The translations under genes were made by a program, and so were the position numbers. Below, one piece after another: positions 17,597-24,849 of a DNA stretch of 45,764 bases. The notes under the pieces are model-generated. The model made no database searches and was not told the origin of the DNA. It saw only the letters and a list, made by a program, of their open reading frames with translations. The DNA lies in assembly GCA_934162265.1 (NCBI GenBank), contig CAKPHZ010000013.1, forward strand, positions 1-45,764. Reading direction: 5' to 3'. Each line of letters starts with the position of its first letter. Position 1 is the stretch's first letter. This stretch comes from an uncultured Bacilli bacterium (GTDB lineage Bacteria; Bacillota_I; Bacilli_A; RF39; UBA660).

Positions 17597-18076
17597 TTTA
17601 CACCTCTTTATAACAATTTGTTAAGAACATATTGCAAATTATAAACAAGTTTATTTGCTTGTTTATAAACATTTTATTAAAAACAAATAAATTTGTCAAT
17701 ACTTTTTTGTTTATTTTTTAAATAACTATTCACACCCTAAATTTTGAGTAATGCGGATATCCTATAATTTATGTTTTTAATTTATAATCTTTTTTGTTAT
17801 AATCTATGTATTATAGAAAATAGTGAAAATCATGGATGATAATATTAATCGTGAAAAGGAAAAAATGGATGAATTAAATAAATTAAAAAAAAACTTGATA
17901 ATTCCTTCAAAAATTTAAGGTTATTATTCTCTTTCGTTAAATTTTAATTTCTTGTAGTTAGTACTTTTACTTCTCTTTGAAGATTTTTATGTCAATAATT
18001 TAGGAAAATGTCATAAATTATTGACAAATAAACTATTTTTAAGTTTAGGGTTTTTACAAAATTTACATAAAACCTA
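17597..18076. other. Intergenic stretch between the NrtR operon and tRNA-Met
   Basis: Apart from the operator, this stretch holds a 28-codon frame at 17832-17918 (MDDNINREKEKMDELNKLKK start) without a clear ribosome binding site, possibly a gene fragment. There is also a perfect inverted repeat GTCAATAATTT (17991-18001) and AAATTATTGAC (18015-18025). The latter runs into a word (18022-18041) that also occurs at 11409-11430. Confidence 0.4.
17638..17668 (-). promoter_or_regulatory. Palindromic operator and promoter of the NrtR operon
   Basis: A perfect 11-bp inverted repeat, TTATAAACAAG (17639-17649) and CTTGTTTATAA (17658-17668), with an 8-bp spacer. On the minus strand the left arm contains TATAAT (17638-17643), so a protein bound here would cover the -10 box. 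It lies 43-72 bp upstream of the nrtR-like start. Binding by that regulator is inferred. Confidence 0.65.
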
Positions 18077-18105
18077 TTGTCAAAGCAAAAAAACTATGAT
18101 ATGAT
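18077..18105 (+). promoter_or_regulatory. Promoter of tRNA-Met
   Basis: TTGTCA (18077-18082), 17-bp spacer, TATGAT (18100-18105). The tRNA begins 13 bp downstream. Confidence 0.75.
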
Positions 18106-18117
18106 TATAGTGCTTTT

Positions 18118-18194
18118 GGCGAGATAGCTCAGTTGGCTAGAGCGATCGGTTCATACCCGATAGGTCGAGGGTTCGACCCCCCCTCTCGCTACCA
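18118..18194 (+). tRNA. tRNA-Met (CAT anticodon), CCA encoded
   Basis: A full cloverleaf is visible. The acceptor GGCGAGA (18118-18124) pairs with TCTCGCT (18184-18190) with one G-U at the first pair. The D arm is in TAGCTCAGTTGGCTAGAGC, the anticodon loop reads GTTCATACC with CAT, and the T arm contains GGTTCGACC. The discriminator A and CCA are encoded. The arm sequences resemble elongator tRNA-Met. A tRNA-Ile2 with modified CAU cannot be excluded without the lysidine determinants, but elongator Met fits better. Confidence 0.93.
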
Positions 18195-18205
18195 TAAGAA
18201 TATTC

Positions 18206-18233
18206 AAATCCTCATTTTTGAGGATTTTTTTAT
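18206..18233 (+). terminator. Terminator of tRNA-Met
   Basis: AAATCCTCA (18206-18214) and TGAGGATTT (18219-18227), followed by a T run. Confidence 0.85.
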
Positions 18234-18271
18234 TTTTCTTTTTAATATAAACTTAAGTATTTTTCATAAAA

Positions 18272-18300
18272 AATTGAGAACAGAAATTTATCTGCTCCCA
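18272..18300 (-). terminator. Probable terminator of the SPFH/Tim44-like operon
   Basis: On the minus strand GAGCAG pairs with CTGTTC (one G-U) around an A/T loop, followed by a T-rich tract. It lies just past the stop codon at 18308. The stem is short. Confidence 0.5.
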
Positions 18301-18307
18301 TTTTTAT

Positions 18308-19204
18308 TTATTTTTTATGATTAATTGTCTGTGATAACACCTGTTTTTTAGCAAGTACCCAATCATAACTTTCATTAATAATATTAGAATCACAATAAGG
18401 ACACTTACTAGAATTGACCTGATCAAGTGGTGCATTACAATTTGGACATTTGTTTGGTTTATCACTAACCCCTTTATTAAAGGTCATTGCATACTCATAA
18501 ATTACTTTTTGTTTATCATTACCTCGTAATGTCTTTCCTTCTTTATCAACAACATAGTCATAGCACTCTATCTTCATTTTTATAGTAAGAGAAACTAACT
18601 TCTCTTTTGTCTCCATACCAACAATCTTAGAATCTAATAATTGAAAATCCTTCATTATATTCTTTTGATTCTTTACCTTTAATGTAGATAATTGTGCTGA
18701 ATAAGTATTATATAACTCATCAGTTACACATTTTCTAATTGAATCTTTATCAAAATCCATCCAAGCAACTTGAATCTCTTTATATAATTCATAAGCTTTT
18801 TCTTTAAACTTTTCCTCATCAAAGTCTGGTAAAAACTTCTTTAATTTATCGATATCATAAGGATTTAGTTTACCTAGTGATGTTCCTGGTACCATCAAAC
18901 GATTAGATCCGCTATTCGGTTTATTCGTAATAGCAAAAATAATAGCCATAAAAATTAAAATAGAAATAACAGTAAAAAGATCTAATGAACCACTAGAATG
19001 ACTTCCTGAAGAACTACTCCAATCTGAAGAAGAACTCCCCCAATCAGAGGACGAACTTCCCCAATCAGAAGAACCACCACTCCAACTAGAACCACCGCTG
19101 TCATATCCACCATCCCAACCAGAATCAGCAGACAACTTATTAATAGGAAAAAATAGACACAGCAATAACAGAATGATAAAGATAACTCTTTCCCTTTTTT
19201 TCAT
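18308..19204 (-). CDS. Membrane-anchored Tim44-like/zinc-ribbon protein
   Basis: The 298-residue protein starts with a signal-like segment (residues 5-25), followed by a Ser/Gly/Trp-rich stretch of GSSSSDW-type repeats (about 28-72) and a membrane helix (about 76-95). Then come a Tim44-like/NTF2-type domain (about 110-240, KAYELYKEIQVAWMDFD) and a C-terminal zinc ribbon with two CxxC pairs (KCPNCNAP, KCPYCDS). It is a longer, membrane-bound relative of the next gene upstream. The set resembles the Bacillus ydjG-ydjH-ydjI cluster associated with membrane stress. Third gene of the operon; the upstream gap is 4 bp. Function is inferred from context. Confidence 0.7.
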   Translation of the reverse strand: MKKRERVIFIILLLLCLFFPINKLSADSGWDGGYDSGGSSWSGGSSDWGSSSSDWGSSSSDWSSSSGSHSSGSLDLFTVISILIFMAIIFAITNKPNSGSNRLMVPGTSLGKLNPYDIDKLKKFLPDFDEEKFKEKAYELYKEIQVAWMDFDKDSIRKCVTDELYNTYSAQLSTLKVKNQKNIMKDFQLLDSKIVGMETKEKLVSLTIKMKIECYDYVVDKEGKTLRGNDKQKVIYEYAMTFNKGVSDKPNKCPNCNAPLDQVNSSKCPYCDSNIINESYDWVLAKKQVLSQTINHKK

Positions 19205-19208
19205 TTCA

Positions 19209-19742
19209 CTACTCCATTTTCATAGAAGATAATATCCAATTTTTATCTTCTTGATTATAAACAGTACCACAATATGGACAAATCCCTGACGCATTAACAT
19301 CAATTGATGCTCCACAACCAGGACATTTATTCACCGTACCTACTATCTGAAAGTCAATTTTTTTCGTAAACGTTAAATAATGATTTCTACTTACCCTAGA
19401 ATCTCGATTTCCACTAACATAATTTCCTTCTAAATCTACTAAGTAATCCAAATATCTAGAAAGAATCATGACCTGAATAATCATTTGATGATCTTCTATT
19501 TGATAATGCAAAATATCTGTCTGAGCAACATTCAATTCATCATACATCTGAATCAAACCTTTTTGATTCAAAATATCAACTTTTTGTTTTAATTGCCTAT
19601 ACACATCATCTGTAACAAAATGTTTAATATTCTCTATTTCTTTAGTCATTAATGCAGTATAAATTTGAATAAAAACATTATTCACATAAGTAATAAATTT
19701 ACTTTCACTAAAATCTTTATCATATTTTAAGATTTCATTCAT
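19209..19742 (-). CDS. Soluble Tim44-like/zinc-ribbon protein
   Basis: With the start at 19742, where ATG overlaps the TGA of the SPFH gene as ATGA, the product has 177 residues. It has a Tim44-like domain (FITYVNNVFIQIYTALM and a beta-rich part with YLDYLVDLEG) and a C-terminal zinc ribbon (KCPGCGAS, ICPYCGTVY). An in-frame ATG at 19760 would add six residues inside the upstream gene, but AAAGG sits just before 19742. It lacks the signal segment and membrane helix of its downstream paralog. The stop-start overlap shows coupling to the SPFH gene. Confidence 0.7.
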   Translation of the reverse strand: MNEILKYDKDFSESKFITYVNNVFIQIYTALMTKEIENIKHFVTDDVYRQLKQKVDILNQKGLIQMYDELNVAQTDILHYQIEDHQMIIQVMILSRYLDYLVDLEGNYVSGNRDSRVSRNHYLTFTKKIDFQIVGTVNKCPGCGASIDVNASGICPYCGTVYNQEDKNWILSSMKME

Positions 19743-20854
19743 TCGGCCTTTGCCCCACAATTACTACAAAACTTTCCTGTCAATTTAGCTCCACAATTAC
19801 TACAAAACTTTGGAGATGTTCCCGAATCATTAGTAATTCCAGCTGAAGAAGTATTGTTATTTCCTAAGTTTTGATTAACAGCTCCCATCATTGTAGCACC
19901 GGTTTGATTCGCCATAGACATTCCCATAAATCCTGCCATAGAACCATTTCCATTAGAAGCAGCCTTCGTCATCGCCTCAGCAGAAGCACTAGCCATTAAA
20001 CCAGACTGCATAGAAGCATCTGAAAATATCTTAGCATCATCCACACGAGACACTCTCTTCATTGATTCATCAGTTAAGTTAATATCCCCCATAGCAACAT
20101 CAGTAATCACTAATCCATATTTTTCTTTCCAAGAATCATTTAAGCAAGTATTCATCTCATCAGAAATATCACTACCATATAATCCCATATCTCCAAAAGA
20201 AACTTTCTTATTCCTCATAACATTAGAAATAGCATAAGTTACTTTTTCAACAAATTTCGTCTTTAACTGACTACCTACTACTTCTTCATAAGTAATAGTA
20301 TCCTTAGCATTAGCCCCAATTACACTAGCCACTAACTTAACAGGATCTTCTACTTTAAAAGCATATTCTCCAAAGAATGTTACCTCCAAAATACCATATT
20401 TTTCATCAGTAATCTTCTTTGGTTGAGGACTACCAAACTTATTTCCTGTAATCACTTTAGTATTAACATAATACACTCTCTGATCATGAGCAGGCTGTCC
20501 TCCATAAGTAATACGTCTACCTATTGTCTTTATCGTTTCTCCTATGCCTTTAAAGAAACCACCTTCAAAAACAGTAGGTTCTGTACTCTTATCATAAGTA
20601 AAAGTACCAGGTTCTGCAGAAAATTCAGTAATTTCTCCATTATCAACAATCATCATTGCCATACCAGCAGGAACCACAATCTGACTACCTTTCGTAATAA
20701 TTCCTTCACTTGGATTTTTATTACCCTCACCATGTTTAACATATCCCTTTTGAATCAAAACATTCTCTTCAATTTCAGGACATACAATAAACTCTTTAAA
20801 TTGATCTCCTAGTCCTTGTGAGATAGAACTAGTCGTTGCTTTAATTAAGCCCAT
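19739..20854 (-). CDS. SPFH-domain protein with C-terminal zinc ribbons (YdjI-like)
   Basis: This 371-residue protein resembles Bacillus YdjI, a flotillin-related protein tied to PspA-type membrane maintenance. After residues FKEFIVCPEIEENVLIQKG there is an SPFH domain (about 30-290: PAGMAMMIVDNGEITEFSAE, RVYYVNTKVITG, YGILEVTFFGEYAFKVEDP), an Ala/Gly/Met/Asn-rich linker, and two zinc-ribbon halves at the end (KFCSNCGAKL and KFCSNCGAKA). No membrane helix is obvious. It leads the three-gene operon. A pspA gene is not in the window. Confidence 0.85.
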   Translation of the reverse strand: MGLIKATTSSISQGLGDQFKEFIVCPEIEENVLIQKGYVKHGEGNKNPSEGIITKGSQIVVPAGMAMMIVDNGEITEFSAEPGTFTYDKSTEPTVFEGGFFKGIGETIKTIGRRITYGGQPAHDQRVYYVNTKVITGNKFGSPQPKKITDEKYGILEVTFFGEYAFKVEDPVKLVASVIGANAKDTITYEEVVGSQLKTKFVEKVTYAISNVMRNKKVSFGDMGLYGSDISDEMNTCLNDSWKEKYGLVITDVAMGDINLTDESMKRVSRVDDAKIFSDASMQSGLMASASAEAMTKAASNGNGSMAGFMGMSMANQTGATMMGAVNQNLGNNNTSSAGITNDSGTSPKFCSNCGAKLTGKFCSNCGAKAE

Positions 20855-20924
20855 ATATTCACCTTCCTTATCTTAATTATATAATATTTTTTTCAAAATA
20901 ACAACAAAAGAAAATTTATTCACA

Positions 20925-20965
20925 AAAAATACTTACCAAAATTCACTCTCTAGATAAGTATTTTT
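20925..20965 (-). terminator. Terminator of ruvB
   Basis: AAAAATACTTA (20925-20935) and TAAGTATTTTT (20955-20965) form a stem, with T residues following on the minus strand, just after the ruvB stop at 20976. Confidence 0.75.
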
Positions 20966-20975
20966 CTTAATTTCT

Positions 20976-21968
20976 TTATTTTTTTGAAATATTTAGATGA
21001 TGATAAGCCAAATCCGTCACCATTCTTCCTCTCGAAGTTCTCTTTAAAAGTCCAATCTGCAAAAGATAAGGCTCATAAACATCCTCAATAGTTGAAGATT
21101 CTTCTCCAATAGAAGAAGCTAACGCATCAAGACCAACAGGACCTCCATTAAACCGTTCAATAATTGCCATTAATAAATGATAATCCGTATCATCTAGACC
21201 TAAGCCATCTACTTTTAATCTTTTCAAAGCATCTTTAATAATTTCTAGTGTTATTGTATTACTCCCTGCTACTAAAGCAAAATCTCTTACTCTTTTAAAC
21301 AAACGATTGGCAACACGAGGTGTTCCTCTACTTCTTTTAGCAAGTTCCAAAGCAGCATCATCATCAATATCCATCTTTAAAACTCTAGAAGTTCTCTTAA
21401 CTATTTTATACAACTCATCTTCCGTATAATAATTCAACTTAGAAATAATCCCAAAGCGATCTCTTAAAGGAGCAGATAAATCCCCTGCTCTAGTCGTTGC
21501 TCCAACTAAAGTAAAAGGAGGTAAATTAATCCTAATATTCCTTGTTGATCCTTCACTTCCTACAACAATATCTAAACAAAAATCCTCCATAGCAGGATAT
21601 AATATTTCTTCAATAAATCTAGGAATACGATGAATCTCATCAATAAATAAAACATCATTCTCTTCCAAAGTAGAAAGAATAGCCGCTAAATCCCCACTCT
21701 TTTCAATCGAAGGACCACTAGCAGTTTTCACATTACTCCCAAGCTCATTAGCAATAATATATGCCAAAGTTGTCTTACCAAGACCAGGAGGGCCATACAA
21801 AAGAACATGATCAAGAGGCTTCTTTCTAATAAGAGCACTTTTAATAAAAATATTCATATTCTCCTTAACATCAGTTTGCCCAATATACTCACCTAAACTC
21901 TGAGGCCGAATCGTCATCTCATCAGAATCTTCCTCCAGTAAATCACTAGTAATAATTCTCTCATCCAT
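20976..21968 (-). CDS. ruvB: Holliday junction branch migration helicase RuvB
   Basis: RuvB is the AAA+ motor that drives branch migration of Holliday junctions with RuvA. The 330-residue protein shows Walker A (GPPGLGKTTLA, about 60-70), Walker B (LFIDEIHR), sensor 1 (GATTRAGDLSAPLRDRFG) and the C-terminal winged helix (GLLKRTSRGRMVT). Length is normal. ruvA is not adjacent. It stands alone between two terminators. Confidence 0.97.
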   Translation of the reverse strand: MDERIITSDLLEEDSDEMTIRPQSLGEYIGQTDVKENMNIFIKSALIRKKPLDHVLLYGPPGLGKTTLAYIIANELGSNVKTASGPSIEKSGDLAAILSTLEENDVLFIDEIHRIPRFIEEILYPAMEDFCLDIVVGSEGSTRNIRINLPPFTLVGATTRAGDLSAPLRDRFGIISKLNYYTEDELYKIVKRTSRVLKMDIDDDAALELAKRSRGTPRVANRLFKRVRDFALVAGSNTITLEIIKDALKRLKVDGLGLDDTDYHLLMAIIERFNGGPVGLDALASSIGEESSTIEDVYEPYLLQIGLLKRTSRGRMVTDLAYHHLNISKK

Positions 21969-22061
21969 AATATTCCCCTCTCTCTATTTTCCTAATCCTT
22001 CAGTTACCTCTCTATCTTATCATAAGTGAAAAATACTGACAAGTCATTTTCCAAAAGAAAA

Positions 22062-22083
22062 AGCTCAAGTCAAAACTTAAGCT
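22062..22083 (-). terminator. Terminator of the DUF4234-DUF2752 pair
   Basis: AGCTCAAGT (22062-22070) pairs with ACTTAAGCT (22075-22083) apart from one mismatch, with a minus-strand T run after it. Confidence 0.7.
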
Positions 22084-22087
22084 AAAA

Positions 22088-22441
22088 TCACCGAATTACC
22101 GTAGGTTTCAAATAAGAAAATAACTCTATATTTCTTAATACCCCATAAAAAATAACAACCACTAAAAGAAAATAACTAGCATATTCCTTACTCTTTTTAG
22201 AAAAATTAAAACGAAGTATTTTAAACAAAATAACCTCAACAAAAAGGATAAACACCAAAGGATTATATCGAAAGGCTTGATAAAAATCTAACCGCAAAAT
22301 CGACAAAAACATCCTAGTAATCCCACATCCTGGACAATAAAAACCAGTAAACTTTCTAAACAAACAAGGAATATAAATCCCCAACTTCAAATAAAGAAGA
22401 AGAAAACTAAAACAAATAATAGTAAAAATAATCTTCTTCAT
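22088..22441 (-). CDS. DUF2752 small membrane protein
   Basis: A 117-residue protein with an N-terminal helix (about 4-25), the DUF2752 hallmark CPGCGITRMFLSILR followed by FYQAFRYNPLVF, and two more membrane helices. The family has no firm biochemical role. The start codon abuts the stop of the DUF4234 gene, so the two are co-transcribed. Confidence 0.8.
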   Translation of the reverse strand: MKKIIFTIICFSFLLLYLKLGIYIPCLFRKFTGFYCPGCGITRMFLSILRLDFYQAFRYNPLVFILFVEVILFKILRFNFSKKSKEYASYFLLVVVIFYGVLRNIELFSYLKPTVIR

Positions 22442-22980
22442 TAAGCAGAAAACTTATTTAAATCATTTTGAATAAGACAATAGTTAACAATACCAAGCCC
22501 AAACAAAGATAATATTAAATAAAGAACAGAATTATCATTAATCGCTATATTCCTCTTAAGTCCTGCCTCATAAAGTTTCTTTCCCATCTGGTAATTCCAA
22601 TAAATTACATAAACACCACAAGTAACTAAAGAAAGAACCAAAGAAAGTGCTCCACTAGTATAAATCTCATCAGATACAGAATTAGCTTCATCTGTCATCA
22701 CAACAAACCAATAAAGTGAATATACCCCACAAGTAACCAAACTTAAAATAATTGCCATCGGAATACTACGATTAGGCACAACTACTCGATTATTAGTATA
22801 ATTATTCTGACTACCACCATTAGGAAAACGATTCTCAGGAAGATAATCAGCATATGGATTCTCCTTCTTTACTTCATTACTAGTTTTAACATCATTCTCT
22901 AATTTAGTCCCACAACTATCACAAAATAATGCTCCCTCTACTATCTCTTTTCCACAATTCGGACAATATTTCATCTTCAC
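22441..22980 (-). CDS. Zinc-ribbon DUF4234 membrane protein
   Basis: The 179-residue product begins with a zinc ribbon (YCPNCGKEIVEGALFCDSCG), then a polar linker, then a DUF4234 domain of about 110 residues with three or four membrane helices. LSLVTCGVYSLYW and LSLVTCGVYVIYW are two copies of the family motif. Such proteins are common in gut Bacillota and are functionally uncharacterised. First gene of a two-gene unit. Confidence 0.8.
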   Translation of the reverse strand: MKMKYCPNCGKEIVEGALFCDSCGTKLENDVKTSNEVKKENPYADYLPENRFPNGGSQNNYTNNRVVVPNRSIPMAIILSLVTCGVYSLYWFVVMTDEANSVSDEIYTSGALSLVLSLVTCGVYVIYWNYQMGKKLYEAGLKRNIAINDNSVLYLILSLFGLGIVNYCLIQNDLNKFSA

Positions 22981-23063
22981 TCCTCACTTCCTATTATCAT
23001 TATATCGTAATTTTTCCCTACAATCAATAAAATTTGTTGAATAAAATTAACCTAAAGAAAAAA

Positions 23064-23078
23064 GACTACTAAATAGTC
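23064..23078 (-). terminator. Terminator of frr
   Basis: GACTA (23064-23068) and TAGTC (23074-23078) form a short stem overlapping the frr stop codon, with a T run on the minus strand. Confidence 0.6.
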
Positions 23079-23617
23079 ATTAATTCTTGTTCTTTTACCT
23101 TTAAAGCTTCATCTACTTTTTTATTATATTTGTTAATCAATTCCTGAACTTCTTCATTACCTTGTTTTTCAACATCCTCAGGTAACTTTTCTTTCTTAAT
23201 ATCATTATTTATATCTTGTCTAATATTTCGAAGAGCAATCTTAGCTTCTTCTGCAATTTGTTTTACTTGCTTTACCAATTCTTTTCTTCTATCCTCAGTT
23301 AAAGCAGGAATAACTAAGAAAATTACTTCTCCATTATTATTAGGCGTAACCCCAATATTAGCCTCAAAAATAGCCTTCTCAATATCACCTAAAATTCCCT
23401 TATCAAAAGGCTTTATCGAAAGCTGTCTTGCCTCAGGAATAGAAATATTAGCAAGCTGTTTCAAAGGAGTAGGCACTCCATAATACTCAACCATAATCCC
23501 ATCTAACATACTAGGATTAGCCCTACCTGCTCTAACTTTAATAAATCGCTTCTCCATAGAAGCAATCGATTCTTCCATTCTTTCCTCACACATCATCAAT
23601 AATTCATCTAATTCCAT
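23069..23617 (-). CDS. frr: Ribosome recycling factor
   Basis: RRF works with EF-G to split post-termination ribosomes. The 182-residue protein has the normal length and hallmark stretches KVRAGRANPSMLDGIMVEYYG, PFDKG and LTEDRRKELVKQVK. It is usually next to pyrH, uppS and cdsA; here it is alone, about 20 kb from cdsA. Confidence 0.97.
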   Translation of the reverse strand: MELDELLMMCEERMEESIASMEKRFIKVRAGRANPSMLDGIMVEYYGVPTPLKQLANISIPEARQLSIKPFDKGILGDIEKAIFEANIGVTPNNNGEVIFLVIPALTEDRRKELVKQVKQIAEEAKIALRNIRQDINNDIKKEKLPEDVEKQGNEEVQELINKYNKKVDEALKVKEQELMTI

Positions 23618-23686
23618 ATCATTTTCACCTTTCTTGTTTTGATAAATTTATTTTAACATAAATCTACACTAATTGCTATTTTTTTG

Positions 23687-24268
23687 TTATCTACATCTTT
23701 TTTTAGAATACGTTAAATATGAATCGATTAAATCAAAATCCATTAAGTTATCAGGAATTTTGTCTGTGTTAAAAAATTTTAATCTCTTAGTTTCTGAATC
23801 TCCCTTTAAGTTGCAGATATTACTCATTAAAACATTTGCTAGATAAAGCGAAGTATTATTATAAACAATATCCCCGTTAGGATAACTATTTTTTCTAGTT
23901 TCTCCAGATAATGTGTCAATTAGAATTAAATCGTTAGAATTTAATTTAATTCCCGTTTCTTCATAAGCTTCTCTAATAGCAGTAGTTCTTAAATCTTCTC
24001 CTAGTTCTTGACAGCCACCAGGTAATCCCTACTTATTCCTATCGGTTCTTTCCTGTAATAATATCTGTCCTAGTTCATTTCTTATTATAATCGCCGAGCC
24101 AGTTTGAATAAAAGGAATATGATTAATTCTTTCATCTAAAGCCATTCTAAATAAAACGGGATACCCTCCATATTTAGCACTAAACTCTTGTAACTCTTTT
24201 TCATCTAAACTCATTATTAGTTTTACAAATTCTTCATGAGTATACTCTCTCATCTTTTTGTAGTTCAT
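23687..24268 (-). pseudogene. Nudix hydrolase with an in-frame amber stop
   Basis: The open part at 24029-24268 (79 residues) stops at TAG 24029-24031. The same frame then continues with the Nudix box (GLPGGCQELGEDLRTTAIRE then AYEETG) and runs to TAA 23687-23689, 193 sense codons in all. In Nudix enzymes a Trp commonly precedes this GLPGG, so a single TGG-to-TAG change would explain the stop. The N-terminal part (GSAIIIRNELGQILLQER) is intact and a promoter-like upstream region remains. No other lesion is visible, so loss is recent, or the stop is suppressed or a sequencing error. Confidence 0.8.
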
Positions 24269-24448
24269 AAACTCCTCCTAAAACCTATATGTCCATTATA
24301 ACATATTCTAATTTTAATTACTTTCTTTTTTGAAATTTTTATTAAAAAAAGTTTTGTTACCATTACTACTTAGCCTTAAAAATATAAAATTCTTTTATTA
24401 ATCATCTTATTCATAATAATTAATAAGAGATATTTCATATACTTAAAT

Positions 24449-24805
24449 ATGAATAATAACAAAGAAAAAGAACTAACAATAGATGAATGGATATGGATAA
24501 TATTCATCATCCTAAGTATTTTTAATATTTTAGGAGATGAATTAGAAAAAAAATTTTACAAAGAAAAAAATATCTCTTACAAAAATCTATCCAAAAGTAT
24601 CTTTACCTTAACAGTCCTAACATCTTTCTTTATTTATATTTACTTATCATATCGACAATATCAAGAACTAAACAAAAATATAAATAAAAACATTAATATC
24701 TATAAATTAAGATATTTTGCCAGCATCTTAGTAGTAATCGCTTCTTTTCTATATTTATATTGCCAACTTACCGATAAAGAAGACGAAAACCCTTCCCTAG
24801 TATAA
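24449..24805 (+). CDS. Small three-helix membrane protein, unknown
   Basis: A 118-residue protein with a polar N-terminus, then three predicted membrane helices at about residues 14-28, 50-66 and 87-106, and a charged C-terminus. The long hydrophobic blocks and clean start argue for a real gene, though no strong AGGAGG precedes it. It is convergent with rny. Family not recognised. Confidence 0.55.
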   Translation: MNNNKEKELTIDEWIWIIFIILSIFNILGDELEKKFYKEKNISYKNLSKSIFTLTVLTSFFIYIYLSYRQYQELNKNINKNINIYKLRYFASILVVIASFLYLYCQLTDKEDENPSLV

Positions 24806-24849
24806 TCTCTATCAAAAGAAAAAGAAAACAGAAGCATTTTACTCCTATT

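Noticed and set aside
18118..18194. tRNA-Met 3' end as attachment site of the accessory region
   Set aside because: I found no second copy of the tRNA 3' end within the window.
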